A stretch of 64,000 nucleotides of DNA from Xestospongia bergquistia (GCA_963965975.1 OZ014416.1:3782001-3846000); one strand, 5' to 3'. Counted from the first letter of the stretch, positions 10,837-22,539 are shown. The notes: generated by a model not told the origin, from the sequence alone. Made by a program: numbers and translations.

Positions 10837-12753
10837 ATGGCATTGACAAGCAGAAGGTTTATACAGTTGCCTTCTGACCCAGACCTCCTTTTACAGTGTA
10901 TTGATGGTGCTGAAAGTGACTATTCAGACAGTGATTTCTACAGCTACATTGATGAAGAAGAAGCACTGACAGATCTTTTGCAAAGCCATTTACTAGCAAG
11001 GCTGACTTCTGAAACCTTTGTACTAAAATGTAACTCTTCAGCTCCACCTTTACCAACAAGAAGCAGTTTCCTAGCTCCACCTACACCCACGGATAAGATG
11101 ATTTTACACACATGTACAAAATAATAATAATTATTGTAGTTCATCCATTGGTTGCCACCTCTCCAGCAACAGCTTTGCCCAGTACTAGCACTACTGCTAC
11201 AGCTAGCCTACCTATAGTTAACTAAAGACTACCAATAATAGCAAAGTAACTTTATAGTTCATCCATTTACTGCATCACCTGGGATTACTCTTGATATAAC
11301 CAACAAACCACCACTTGCTTTCTTCAATCTATACTTTTCATCAGCAGTAAAAGATTTGATCTTTGTGGAAACAGCTACCTATCCTGTGTCAAATTGAATC
11401 TTACATGCATAATCATCCCAACGCTCTTGGTCATGACTGGAGTAGAAATCTGATAAAGCATGAGGAAGTTGACCCATTACTAGCCATAATAATTACAAAG
11501 TGGCTAGTTAGATATCTGTCTGTGAGGTATTCATTATAACCAAGGAAATAGATTGATATGAATTGCAAGTTTTATTTATTACACTTACTTGTAATTGTAA
11601 TTTTATTAGGAAGCCCTAAAAATTTGTGAATTTCCTGTACAACTTACTTATTTGTAGATCATACTGGAGCAGCAAATGGTCATTTCATAGTGATATAGTC
11701 AGTCATATCATGCAGAAGGTTTGAATTATTGATGAAATCTTGATCAGCTTAACGAGTCATTCTAGTTGGTTTATATTCCCAATAGAGAAATTGCTGTTGA
11801 TGAGAGTATCATTGGACACAAAGGAAGACTCTCGTGGTTCTAGTACATGCTCAAGAAGCCCACTAAATGGGATATTATACTTACTATAATGGTTGTTAAC
11901 GAGTCATACAGGAAAAGAGAAGATGGTGTCCCTGAGCAAGGGCTACCGTACAAAGTGATCTCATGTCTCCTTTATCAATAAGTGGATATCATGTGTGTAC
12001 CAATATACACTTTTCGCTGAATCAGAAGGGATTGAGTAGAGAATTTCAATTAGCAAAATTAACAAATGGTAAAAAGTAACAATCAACTGTACTTACGTTA
12101 GCCTAAAATGTAAGATATAGGTTAAGTCTATTCTTATTATGCAACAGATGGATTTTCGTGTCCGAAGTGGTCTGACAAGCTAGTGGTACACATGTTATCA
12201 ACCTTGCATAATGAAAATATGATAGATAAGCGGAGGAGAACCAGAGCAGTAGATGGAGGAGTAGACGTGGCAAAAGTAGTTGAAGAATACAATACGATAT
12301 GGGCGGAGTCGACAAGTGCAATCAACTCCTACTATATTATGGATATGTACGCAGGTCAGGCAAGTAGTGGAAGAAAGTATTATTTCACTTATTTGATGTA
12401 TCCATTGTTAACACCAATATTTTGCACAATATAGTTGCTGAAAACCTTTACCACACATTGGCAGCCGGATACTAGACGGTCATAAATAACCAGTTGACAG
12501 AAGGCACATTGCCTCAACAACAGTACTTCCAATGAGATTGAACGAACATGGATTTCCAGAACCTGTTCAAAAAGATGCACCTTATGGAGTACGTCCCAGT
12601 CTAAAGTATGCAAGGCCCGAGGAAAAAAAGATCACAAAAACAGTACCAATGTAACATTTGTAAAACTCATTTGTATGTACTCCCATTTTTTAAAGATTAC
12701 CATACCATACCAAATTACATTATGAATACTAAGAATCATCCTCATATACATCA
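10837..12753 (+). pseudogene. piggyBac-type DDD transposase remnant
   Basis: Homology-bearing pieces occur in the order expected of a DDE_Tnp_1_7 transposase. These are an acidic N-terminus (SDYSDSDF) at 10837 onward, PGITLDITNKPPLAFFNLYF at about 11280, WSFHSDIVS at about 11690, AVDESIIGHKGRLSW at about 11790 (first catalytic Asp), LSTLHNENMIDKRRRTR and VEEYN with SYY near 12190-12350, and a Cys-rich C-terminus (YQCNICKTHLYVLPFF with a following YHT) at about 12640-12700. Many stops and frameshifts separate them; introns may explain some gaps. Not functional. Confidence 0.8.
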
Positions 12754-12819
12754 ATAACAATCTTTGTGTCTAGACTTTATGTACGCTTGTGTAATAATAT
12801 GTATAGACATTGTCATGAA

Positions 12820-12965
12820 TCGTTCCAAATGGCCTTACGATAGTCCAATTTGATCATAGAAATCATAGAAAAATACAAGACTTCACACTGGTGTTGAAGA
12901 AATCATTAAACCTGTGATGATAGAGGACTACAATCAATACATGGGTGGGGTCAATCTAAGTTAAG
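12820..12965 (+). pseudogene. Second piggyBac transposase fragment
   Basis: Reads PVMIEDYNQYMGGVNLS in one frame, the conserved block around the third catalytic Asp of piggyBac transposases, here with Asn instead of Asp. It follows the C-terminal domain of copy A, so it comes from a different copy or an internal rearrangement. Confidence 0.65.
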
Positions 12966-13007
12966 TCTAAGTTAATCTACTAGATTACATATATTTAATT
13001 ATAATTA

Positions 13008-13041
13008 CATAATATATATATATAATATATATATATATATT
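13008..13041. repeat. (TA)n microsatellite
   Basis: Alternating TA tract inside the 3' part of piggyBac copy A; copy C has a similar AT tract before the same downstream motif (TGATAA-AAGAAA-CACA). Confidence 0.9.
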
Positions 13042-13348
13042 ATCTATTCCTGATAACAAGAAAACACACACACTTACATTATACTTACATCAGCAATCAA
13101 TTATAATGTATTGTTTCACTTTGCCATACTGTGTGTTGTGTCTATGTACACGCTTCTCTAACTGTCTCTGTGTATGTGTATTATAATATATTGCTCCACT
13201 TTGCCTGACTGTGTATTGTATCTATACATACATGCTTCTTTTCCTCTCTGTGTGTATATGCACTTACATTATACATACACTACCAATCAGTTTTAATATA
13301 TTCCCTGACTGTAAGTTGTCTCTACATGGACATACGTCTCTTCCTTTC

Positions 13349-13349
<1 letters not shown>

Positions 13350-13382
<33 letters not shown>
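13350..13382. repeat. (GT)n microsatellite
   Basis: Pure GT run of about 16 repeats. The 88-residue open frame across it is a by-product. Confidence 0.95.
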
Positions 13383-13385
<3 letters not shown>

Positions 13386-13950
13386 TAGTGGTGTGTTTAG
13401 CAATGGGTCTTTATAGAAGATACTATATTCACCTAGTTTTAAATCATCCAAAAGGAAGATTACAAGTTTCACTTTAAGTTTATAATACTATCAGCAAAGA
13501 AATGGCAGGCAAAACAGTAATATTATTACAAGAAAGAAAACTTACCTTGCTTTCTTTCCCAATTGAAAGTTAACTCCACCCAAATAAATTGACAGGAAGT
13601 GATAGTGAGGTGTGTCAAAGAAACCCTTTGTTGTGCACTAGTTTACATTGTTTGGCTTAGAACAAAGTATCAACAGACTCCCCACACAACAAAGAGATCA
13701 ACTTTATGTTGATCATTAAGTGTTCGTAGCATACTACAGAGTTGAGCATCCATTTTATGGCTTTTATGGCTTTTCTTGTTGTTATGTAGCAACATCAACC
13801 TACCTACCCTGTCACACTAGTAACTTACCTGAAAGCATCATCTTGTTGCTAGAGTAAGCTTTTAAATCGTTGCTATTGTTAAAAAAAAGCATTATTGGAA
13901 AAGTAGCCGCCCATGGGCGTGATTACAGTTAATTTGCCACGCCTGTCAAC

Positions 13951-15011
13951 TAAGAAAAGAAGTATGTCAGATAATGAACTTATTAGGACTAAAAAGCAAC
14001 GACTTTGAAATGTGACAAACTTCCAAAGGTACTTCCAAAGATGCGAACTTAATCCTTTTTGAACAGGTAATTCCTGACACAATGAAAGCATGACTAGTTG
14101 TAAAAATTGATCAGGAAGAGCATGGAAAGGATAACACTTAGTAGAGCATCACTTTCATCTAATGGTTTCATGTTCTTGTTATTATTCACCAGCAACTGTA
14201 CTAATTTAGTGTGCAAAGTCTTCAAGGGTTGATGCTAGACCTATAAAGAAGAATTCACAACCATCAAATAGTCTATTGACTGTTGGGCACAAGTTAAGTT
14301 GACTAATCAATATTGAAAATAATTGGAGATACAAAGTTATTTGTGGCTCTATCTGTTTTATGATAACTTTTAAAATACAATGCAATAGCTTCTAAACTAA
14401 ACATCAACCTTTTTTCACTTAATGGATATTATTGTTTAATATTGATATAATATGTCCAAAGTTCAGTTTCAATGTACAATTACTGGAAAAATCATCAGGA
14501 CTGAATTCATCTGACAGTTTGGTTGTATCTATGAAAAGTAGAAGTGTGTTTCATTGTGACTATTGTTAAACTCACCAATTATTGTTAAACTCACCAATTA
14601 GTTTAAGTTCCTGATATACATGAGCAACAAGTTCAGTACAAATTAATGAACTGAAGTTATCTTTGTAGTTTTTGAGAAATTCCAAGTATTCATCATTAAC
14701 ATTTACATTTACTGCAGACAATCAAATCTATTTGTCTCTTTCATACGGTCTTCCTTGAAGCTTCTTACCTACTTAAAATGTAAATAAAAATTTTAATTAA
14801 TTATTTCGGTAGCTAACCTTCAACATATCTCACACATTACTTGTCGTTGCTCCTGTTAATTGATAAATTGCAACACGATCATACCAGCCAGAGAAAATTT
14901 TGTTCTTTAGAGGGAAAACTTCCACTCATTTATGGACTGTTCCCATATCAACATTAACAAGCCCCACCTTATTAGTACTGGACTCCCAACCCAAGTGGAA
15001 TATGGAGGTCG

Positions 15012-15049
<38 letters not shown>

Positions 15050-15665
15050 CAAATATTTACACAACTAAACATATTTACTTACCAATCCAACGTGTGAAAA
15101 AACAGCTCCAACAAATATTTAATAATTGCTCCAGAACTTGTCGTCCCTGAAACAAATTATCTCCAGTTACAAATTTCATTATATGCCTTTGTGGAAAAAT
15201 CAGGTGAAGGTCTAATGTAACGAATGATCATGTGAATTATATTACTGAGGACTAACGCTATCTGAGATATTAAAGGTGGAGCACCAGTAGCTACTGGAGG
15301 TAATAAGTGGCAAAGCATGATGAAATGTATCAGGATGTAAATGAATTGGATTTGCTAGCAAAACTCCTAACTCTTTTTTCAGACATGATCCAATGTAAAT
15401 GTATACATTGTTAAACTATGTTGCTCTAGTGTCTCTGCTTCTGTAATCATTCTATGTTGCTCTGTTGTCTCTGCTTCTGTAATCATTCTAACTTCTCGAG
15501 ATGAATACTTGATGACTGCTTCAACTTTCTCTGCAAATTTCAGTGCTTGCAAACATTCTGGACTGTATGAAACCTTCATACAGCAACACATTCATTATCT
15601 TCATAAAATATTCTGGTAACATCTGAAATGATATGAACATCTGAATGAGTGTCATTAAATCGAGC
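13951..15665. other. Unassigned sequence with small tandem repeats
   Basis: No recognisable gene. It holds a direct duplication of about 15-20 bp near 14565-14605, a (TA)n tract at about 15017-15047, and a 36-bp tandem duplication at about 15415-15490 (GTCTCTGCTTCTGTAATCAT phrase twice). The latter encodes a repeated MITEAET..EQH peptide on the minus strand within an open frame at 15379-15591. That frame could be part of an exon, but I recognise no family. Confidence 0.5.
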
Positions 15666-15669
15666 TACA

Positions 15670-15870
15670 TCTAGTTGTAGGTTTTGGGTTTAGAGTTTAG
15701 TTTTTAAAATTTAGTGTTTACCATTTTGGTTTTAGGATTTAAGGTTTAGGGTTTAGGTTTTCAAGTTTAGGGTTTAGAAGTTAGGGTTTAGTGATTTAGA
15801 AATTCTCGTTTCAGGTTTGGGTTTATGTTTTAATGTTAGTATTTAGGGTTCGTGGTTTAGGTGTATTTTA
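15670..15870 (+). repeat. Degenerate TTTAGGG-like tract
   Basis: Many irregular copies of GGTTTAG/TTTAGGGT (for example GGTTTAGGGTTTAGG near 15745) interspersed with variants. It looks like an interstitial telomere-like or simple-sequence tract. The unit is TTTAGGG rather than the TTAGGG usual in animals. Confidence 0.65.
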
Positions 15871-16439
15871 CGTCTATTTTATCCCCTTTGTGGTGCGAAA
15901 AATACGCAAATTTTAATCCGATATTACCACAAAAATTCATGAATTTTGAAGACATCTTTTAAAATTTTTTTGAGAAAAAATACATGCATTTTAACCTCTG
16001 AAAATACTCATAATTTAAAAGACTTTTTGAAAACCTTTTGGGCCAAAATTGCATCTTTTCTCTTTTTCTATGTGTTTGGGTGACCAAAGTATAGATATTT
16101 AGACACCTTTGTGCCAAAAAAGTAAGGGCACACTTTTAAAATTGTGTATTTTATGCACAAGATGTTCAATTTTCACATATATTTTTGCAAAATTAAATTA
16201 GAAAAAAACATTAAAAATTCCTTTATTTGGGTGACAAATTTAGGGAGATAGGGGTTAAAATTTCGTTGCATTTTTGGAGTCGAAAATAGTTAAAAAGTGC
16301 TTAAATAATTGCGGATTTTGGTTGCTTTTCAGTAACATATAGTTTGGTATAATTTTGGTGCCAATAATACTTGCAAAAAGTCAAAATTCACTTGTTTTCT
16401 GTAACAAATTTAGAGAAATAGGATTTATAATTTCACGGA

Positions 16440-16735
16440 TTATATTACTACCCAATATTATGATATTACAACATAACGTACCTCATTTTATGTTGTTATC
16501 TATATAACGTTTTATTATAATATAATTTTGCCAATTAACTACCTCAGATTACGCCCTAACGAACATGCCACTTTTCTGTAAATATACTTCCAAATACCAG
16601 TGTATGTGTTGTAACCTAGCCGAGACAGATTCAACATACAACAACAAATATAAAAGAAAAAACTACTGAACATGTGCTTACACAATATATACATGCGCTC
16701 ATCTGGAATATTCATAGTTATCACATTTCCCCTCT
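16440..16735 (-). mobile_element. 3' long terminal repeat of the gypsy-like element, copy A
   Basis: The minus strand reads GAGAGGGGAAA then TGTGATAACTATG, parallel to copy B. A short remnant of the polyprotein tail (16743-16790) lies before it, with an internal deletion relative to copy B. Confidence 0.55.
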
Positions 16736-17164
16736 CAAGCAAAATGATCAACTGGTTGAGGTATCAGCTCGAACTGCAGGGGGATCTTGAACAAAAGGAA
16801 ATTAGATAAAATCGGTAAAAATTCCTTTTCGGTGTCAAATTTAGGGAGGTAGGGGTTAAAATTTTGTTGTATTTTTGGAGTTGAAAATAGTTACAAAAAG
16901 GACTTACATTTAAAAGGAAGTGCTTAAATACTTGTGCATTTTGATTGCAAACTATACTTCTAAAAAATACTTAAAAATTGATAGTGGCAAAATTTTGACA
17001 AAAAGGGCTTAAAATTCACTGAATTTGTTAAGATTTTGCATATTTTCAGTAACAAAAATTATAAGAAAAAAGAGATTAATTAGGCATATTTTTGGCCCCA
17101 ATAATAATTGGAAAAAGGCATCAAAATTTCAGTAGCAAATTTAGAGAAATAGGGTTTACAATTT

Positions 17165-17567
17165 CATGTATTACATTACTATCCAATATTATAATGTTAC
17201 AAAGTAACGTACCTCATATTATGTTATCTATATAACGTTTTATTATGATATAATTTTACCATGTAAATAGCTCATATTATGCCCTAACGAACATGACAAC
17301 ACTATATATGTATACAGTACTTATCTTATAAAGCATTTCTAGTAATACTTACATGTTATGCCACTTTTCATTTTTAAGCATTATTACCTGCTTAACAAGG
17401 AGCTATCACTTTCCTGTAAATATACTTCCTTTTGTTTTCTCCAATACCAGTATCTGGGTTGTAACCTGGCCAAGATAGATTCAACATAAAACAACAAATA
17501 TAAACTACTGAAAATGTGCTCACACAATATATACATGTGCTCATCTGGAATATCCCTAGTTATCACA
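17165..17567 (-). mobile_element. 3' long terminal repeat of the gypsy-like element, copy B
   Basis: Directly after the polyprotein stop the minus strand reads a polypurine-like tract (GAGAGGGTAGAA) and then TGTGATAACTAGGG, the expected start of an LTR. Its far end is not resolved; it shares sequence with 16440-16735 throughout. Confidence 0.6.
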
Positions 17568-17577
17568 TTCTACCCTC

Positions 17578-17850
17578 TCAAGCTTGATGCAGGGGTGCAA
17601 AACAATCAACAGGTCGAGGTACATAAGTAGAATGGCGAACAGCAACAGGACGAATTTGTGCAAGTGGTGGTATATCAATTTGAACTGCAGGAGGATCTGG
17701 ATTTGGAGTGAACTCGTCTGATATATACCAATCTTCGACTGGTTCCTGTGGAACGTGATCAGAGTAGTTACATCTAAGATGGTCAACATAACCATACTGT
17801 ATTAAAAATAATGTAGGCGAATGTGGATTAGGCGAAACCTGCATGAATCC
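17578..17850 (-). pseudogene. Ty3/gypsy-type polyprotein, C-terminal tail of integrase
   Basis: A minus-strand open frame ends at a TGA just before a purine-rich tract. Its residues follow the usual end of gypsy integrase: a HVDHLR-like motif (YVDHLRCNYS), the acidic PVEDW, a Pro-rich linker, then the basic PRPVD motif near the end. Only this last exon-sized part of the polyprotein survives; protease, reverse transcriptase and RNase H are not in the window. The open frame extends to 17913 but the upstream part crosses a likely splice or junction site and is not assigned. Confidence 0.65.
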
Positions 17851-17879
17851 TACAATCAGTAAACAATATTCACAAACCT

Positions 17880-18255
17880 GTACATGGCTGCAAGCACCAC
17901 ACCCACTCATCAAACTTCGATAGCCACACCCATTAAATATTTTGGATGTGGTTTATTTTGACCACACCTCATATTTTAATTAATGCTCCAGGTAGTCTAG
18001 GAAATTAATGCATAGCTGCAAGCACCACACCCAATTATCAAGCCACGATAGCCACACCCATTAATGCTCTACATAATCTCATTTCCCTCACAAAAGCAGA
18101 CTAACTAATCTCTTGTGGCTTCCTCGGCTTTCTCTCTGGAAGATATACTCACCTTTATAGTTGTATTCTCGATACTTACCTTTACTGACTACTACAAATT
18201 GTATAATTGGGTACAATATATAGAGTAGTATAGATACAGACACACCATTTTATCA
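17880..18255. other. Dispersed CCACACCCA-type motifs, no gene
   Basis: Two similar segments (GCAAGCACCACACCCA at about 17891 and 18019, each followed by GATAGCCACACCCATTAA) form a partial direct repeat. On the minus strand GTAAGT and GTGAGT donor-like sites occur at about 18180 and 18150, downstream of the mini-exon array. Confidence 0.5.
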
Positions 18256-18256
18256 T

Positions 18257-18310
18257 AAATATGTAATACTACCAAATGTAACACTGCCAAATGTAATACT
18301 ACCACTCATT
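18257..18310 (-). repeat. Inverted-repeat partner flanking the mini-exon array, left
   Basis: Three copies of a TAATACTACCAAATG-like 16-bp unit. The reverse complement (AGTATTACATTTGG) is repeated at 22306-22378 on the other side of the array. Confidence 0.75.
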
Positions 18311-19430
18311 AGATTACTTGTCAAAATTTACTGTATGTTGTTAACTTACTGCCAGGGCTCTTTGAGATAGAGGAATGTCTGTCTTGAGTCTTGATCCAGA
18401 TGTCTTGAGCTTTGATCCACAAGTCCAGCGAAGCTACATTAATAGATGCATTATGAATTAATGTACTCTAGTACTGTATTCTGTTAACATACTGCCCAGC
18501 GTCTTTGAGATCGTGGAAAATCTTGACTCTTGATCCCGATATCCAGCGAAGCTATAGTAATAAAACAGAAATTGAGAGTAATGTGTATTATGAGTAATGA
18601 GTATTATGAATTATGTACACTAGTACTGTAAGCTGTTAACTTACTCCACAGACTCTTTGTGATAGAGGAATGTCTTGACCTTGATCCTGAAGTCCAGTGA
18701 AGCTACAGTAATAAAAGAGAAATTAAGAGTAATATGCAGTAATAAAAGAGAAAGTAAGAGTAATGATGTACACTACTACTGTATTCTGTGAACTTACTCC
18801 CCAGCGTCTTTGACAGATAGCAGAATGTCTTTGATTCTTGATCCCAATATCCAGTGAAGCTATAGCAATAAAAGAGATATATTTAAGGTTATGATGCATT
18901 ATGAATTACTTTATACTAGTACTGTATGATCTTACTCCATAGACTCTTCGAGATACATAAATGCCTTGAGCCTTACTCCCTAGACTCTTCAGATGAATTT
19001 CTTGAGCCTTGAGCTTGATGTCGAGCAAAGCTATAGTAATGAAAAAGAGATTAGGAGTATTATGAATTAATGTATTATGAATTAAGACTTATTAATTAAT
19101 GCACACCAGTACTGTGTGCTGTTAACTTACTCCACAGTCTCTTTGTGGTAGAGGAATGTCTTGAGTCTTCATCATGATGTCCAGTGAAACTATGGTAATA
19201 AAAGGAAAATCAAGAGTAATGATGTCTTTTTTAAGTAATGTACACCAGTACTATATGCTGCTAACTTACTTCCCAGAATCTTCAGATAGAGGAATGTCTT
19301 GAGCCTTGATCTTGACTTCAAGCGAAGCTACAGTTATACAAGAGAAATCAAGAGCAATGAATTACTTCATACTAGTACTGACTACTGAATGCTGTTGACT
19401 TACTGCGAAAAGTCTTTATAGAGAATTGTC

Positions 19431-19989
19431 TAGCCTCGTACCCAAGCTTTCGCGATAGAAAAGAAAGCTTGGTAACTACTGCTTGTGTATGCGCTTAATT
19501 ATTGTAAATTATGTTATATGTTCATATCATAATGACAACATTTTAAATTAAATGACAAGTAAATGGGTCAGGTTTATATTGATGACGTTTCATTCACTAC
19601 TGAGTTTGGGCATGTCTAGCTGAGTTTGTCGGTTCTGCAGAGATTTAATGAAAGCAAAAAGAACGACAAATTTGTTCAGTGCTGTTGGAATACAAAACCA
19701 CACGAAAATATCTTTTCCATCATATATAGCTTCAATGAACAAGAGTTTCTCCTTTTAAGAAATAGATTTGGCATTGCTAGCAGCTTTAGAACATACAGTA
19801 GAGCAGAAGAAAACTTTATATCAGTGATACAAATAGTCTCATATTACGGGTAAAGGAATTTTGTCGTCATAGTTGATGGAGGATTCATAGAGTATACTAG
19901 TTTCAAAGAAATCTGTGGAAATTAAATGCATGCACAAACTGTAGTTACCAGGCTTTCTTTTCTATCGTGAAAGCCTGGGTATGAGGCTA
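19431..19989 (+). mobile_element. Inverted-repeat DNA transposon, copy 1 (Mutator-like by target site)
   Basis: The left end TAGCCTCGTACCCAAGCTTT and its right-end reverse complement TAGCCTCATACCCAGGCTTT continue as an inverted repeat of about 50 bp. Each end contains a small hairpin (AAGCTTTC ... GAAAGCTT). The flanks GAGAATTGT and GAGAAATAT are a worn duplication. A 75-codon open frame at 19626-19853 is not recognisable. Confidence 0.85.
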
Positions 19990-21468
19990 GAGAAATATCT
20001 TGATCCTTGATCCTGACATCCAGCAAAGCTATTGTAATAAAACACAAATTAAGACTATGCTATATTATGAATTAATGTACAGTAGTATCGTATTTAGTTA
20101 ACTTACTCTTCAGACTCTTCGAGGTATAGGAATGTCTTGAGACTTGAGCCAGACATCAAATGAAGCTACAGTGATAAGATGCATTATCAATTAATTTATA
20201 CCAGTACTGTATTCTGTTAACTTACTCCCAAGCGTCTTGAGATAGCAGAATGTCTTGATTCTTGATTGCAATATCCAGTGAAGCTATAGTAATAAAATAG
20301 AAATTGAGAGTAATGTGTATTATGAGTAATGGGTATTATGAATTAATGTACACTAGTACTGTATGCTGTTAACTTACTCCACAGACTCTTTGTGATAGAG
20401 GAATGTCTTGAGCCTTGACCCTGAAGTCCAGTGAAGCTACAGTAATATAAGAGAAATTAAGAGTAATATGCAGTAATAAAAGATAAAGTAAGAGTAATGA
20501 TGTATTATGACTTAATGTACACTACTACTGTATTCTGTGAACTTACTCCCCAGTGTCTTTGAGATAGCAGAATGTCTTGATTCTTGATACTGATATCCAG
20601 CGAAGCTATAGTAATAATAATGTGTATTATGAGTAATGGGTATTATGAATTAATGTACACTAGTACTGTATGCTGTTAACTTACTCCACAGAGTGAGACT
20701 CTTTGTGATAGAGGAATGTCTCAAGCCTTGATCCTGAAGTCCAGTGAAGCTACAGTAATAAAAGAAAAATTAAGAGTAATATGCAGTAATAAAAGAGAAA
20801 GTAAGAGTAATGATGTATTATGACTTAATGTACACTACTACTGTATTCTGTGAACTTACTCCCCAGTGTCTTTAAGATAGCAGAATGTCTTGATTCTTGA
20901 TCCCAATATCCAGCGAAGCCATAGCAATAAAAGAGATATTAAAGGTAATGATGCATTATGAATTACTTTATACTAGTACTGTATGATCTTACTCCCTATC
21001 GAGATACATGAATGCCTTGAGCCTTACTCACTAGACTCTTCAGATGAATTTCTTGAGCCCTGAGCCTGACGTCGAACAAAGCTATAGTAATGAAAAAGAG
21101 ATTAAGAGTATTATGAATTAATGTATTATGAATTAAGACTTATGAATTAATGTATACTATGATTGTATTCAGTTAACTTACTCTTCAGACTCTTTGAGAT
21201 ATAGGAATGTCTTGAGCCTTGAGACTGACATCAAGTCAAGCTATAGTAATAAAAGAAGTTAAGAGTAATCGTGTTTCATGAATCAATGTAACCTAGTATT
21301 GTATTCTGTTAACTTACTTAACAAACTCATCGAGATAGAGGAATGTCTTCATCCTTGACCTCTGACAACCAGCGAATCTATTGTAATAAAAGAGATTAAT
21401 AATGCATCATGAATAAATTTATACTAGCACTGACTTACTCCCAAGAGTCCTTGAGATGGAGAAATGTC

Positions 21469-21966
21469 TAGCCTTGTACCCAGGTTTTCGCAATAGAAAA
21501 GAAAGCCTTGTAACTACTGCTTGTGCATGCGTTTATTGTAATTTACGCAATATACTGACATCATAATGGCAAGATTTAGAATTAAATGACAAGTAAATGG
21601 CTGGGTTTCTATTGATGACGTTTATTTTACTACTGAGTTTAGGAGTTTAGCCATGGCTAGTTGAGTTTGTTGGTTCTGTAGATACTTAATGAAAGCAAAA
21701 AGAGCGACAAACATGTTCAGTGTTGTTGGAATAGAAAACCACACGAAAACATCTTTTCCATCATTAGCATAGAGTAGAGCAGAAGAATACTTTCTATCAG
21801 TACTACAAATAGTCTCACATTGTGATTAAAGGAATTTTGACATCAATAGTTGACGGAGGATTCCTAGAGTATACTACTTTCAAAGGAATCTGTGGAAATT
21901 AAATGCATGCGCTAATAGTAGTTACCAGGCTTTCTTTCCTATTGCAAAAGCCTGGGTACGAGGCTA
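21469..21966 (+). mobile_element. Inverted-repeat DNA transposon, copy 2
   Basis: Same ends as copy 1, flanked by a perfect 10-bp duplication GAGAAATGTC on both sides. It sits at the equivalent position of an array unit as copy 1, about 2.04 kb away, so the two were probably amplified together with the array. Confidence 0.87.
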
Positions 21967-22305
21967 GAGAAATGTCTTGATCCTTGATCCTGATGTCCAG
22001 TGAAGCTATTGTAATAGAAAACAAATTAACAGAAATAATTAATTATGAATCAATGTACACTAGTATTGTATTCAGTTAACTTACTCTTCAGACTCTTCGA
22101 AGTATAGAAATGTCTTGAGTCTTGAGCCTGAAGTATTATGAATCAATGTACACTAGTAGTCTAGTACTGTATGGTCTTAACTTACTCCCTAGACTCTTTT
22201 GAGACAGAGGATGTCTTGAGCCTAGTCCTGGTGTACAGCGAATCTAGGGTAATAAAAGAGAAACGAGAAGGAATAATATATTTTACACTGACGTTAAAAT
22301 ATGTT

Positions 22306-22378
22306 AATGACAATATTACATTTGCAGTATTACATTTGGCAGTATTACATTTGGTAGTATTATATTTGTAGTATTAGT
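22306..22378 (+). repeat. 16-bp tandem repeat, right partner of 18257-18310
   Basis: Four to five copies of AGTATTACATTTGG-like units, the reverse complement of the left-side repeat. Confidence 0.75.
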
Positions 22379-22539
22379 TTATGTCAAAATACCAGTTAAT
22401 GTTTATACATTTTTATTGTTAATATACTTACCAATTGTTATTTCCTTCATCTGCATGTATGTGTGTGTGTGTATGTTTAAAATAAGGTAATATTGTTAAG
22501 TTATACAATATGAATGTAACATTACACTGATATCCGTAT

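Larger units (their letters stand above)
10663..13950 (+). mobile_element. piggyBac-like element, copy A, decayed
   Basis: The left edge CCCTTTAACGGGTGG at 10663 resembles the ends of the two other piggyBac copies (CCCTTTGACG and CCCTTTACCG). The flanking tetranucleotide is TGAA rather than TTAA. The right edge shares CCGCCCATGGGCGTGATTAC and the following AATTTGCC/CGCC block with the end of copy C (51548-51590), but the last bases and the TTAA have been lost. Between them lie transposase remnants, microsatellites and a second transposase fragment. Length is about 3.3 kb. Confidence 0.75.
16130..17720 (-). repeat. Two diverged copies of a segment containing a retrotransposon 3' end
   Basis: Sequence around 16225-16800 recurs at about 16840-17720: the phrase ATTTAGGGAG-TAGGGGTTAAAATTT at 16240 and 16847, ATAACGTTTTATTAT at 16503 and 17232, and TTCAACATA-AACAACAAATATAAA at 16630 and 17480. 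The first copy has deletions, including most of the polyprotein tail retained in the second. Confidence 0.8.
18340..22255 (-). repeat. Array of about 20 units each with a splice-flanked mini-exon
   Basis: Units of about 140-200 bp. Read on the minus strand, each has a T-rich stretch ending in TTATTACTATAG or a variant, then a segment usually 59 nt long that starts CTTCGCTGGA and ends near CTGGGGA, then GTAAGTTAAC. The AG acceptor is kept in about 19 of 20 copies, in varied contexts (TATAG, TGTAG, AATAG, CATAG), and a GT donor in essentially all. One frame reads like SLDIRIKAQDIPLSQRVWG, but measured segment lengths of 58, 59, 60, 62 and 65 nt show that frame is not preserved between copies. 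The segment could be a cluster of alternative exons, noncoding exons or a satellite that captured an exon. Two transposon copies interrupt it. Confidence 0.8.

Noticed and set aside
13211-13477. 88-codon frame with CVCVCVC
   Set aside because: Translation of a GT microsatellite.
14900-15150. Two overlapping frames with IYIYIY
   Set aside because: Translation of a TA microsatellite; no domain or splice context.
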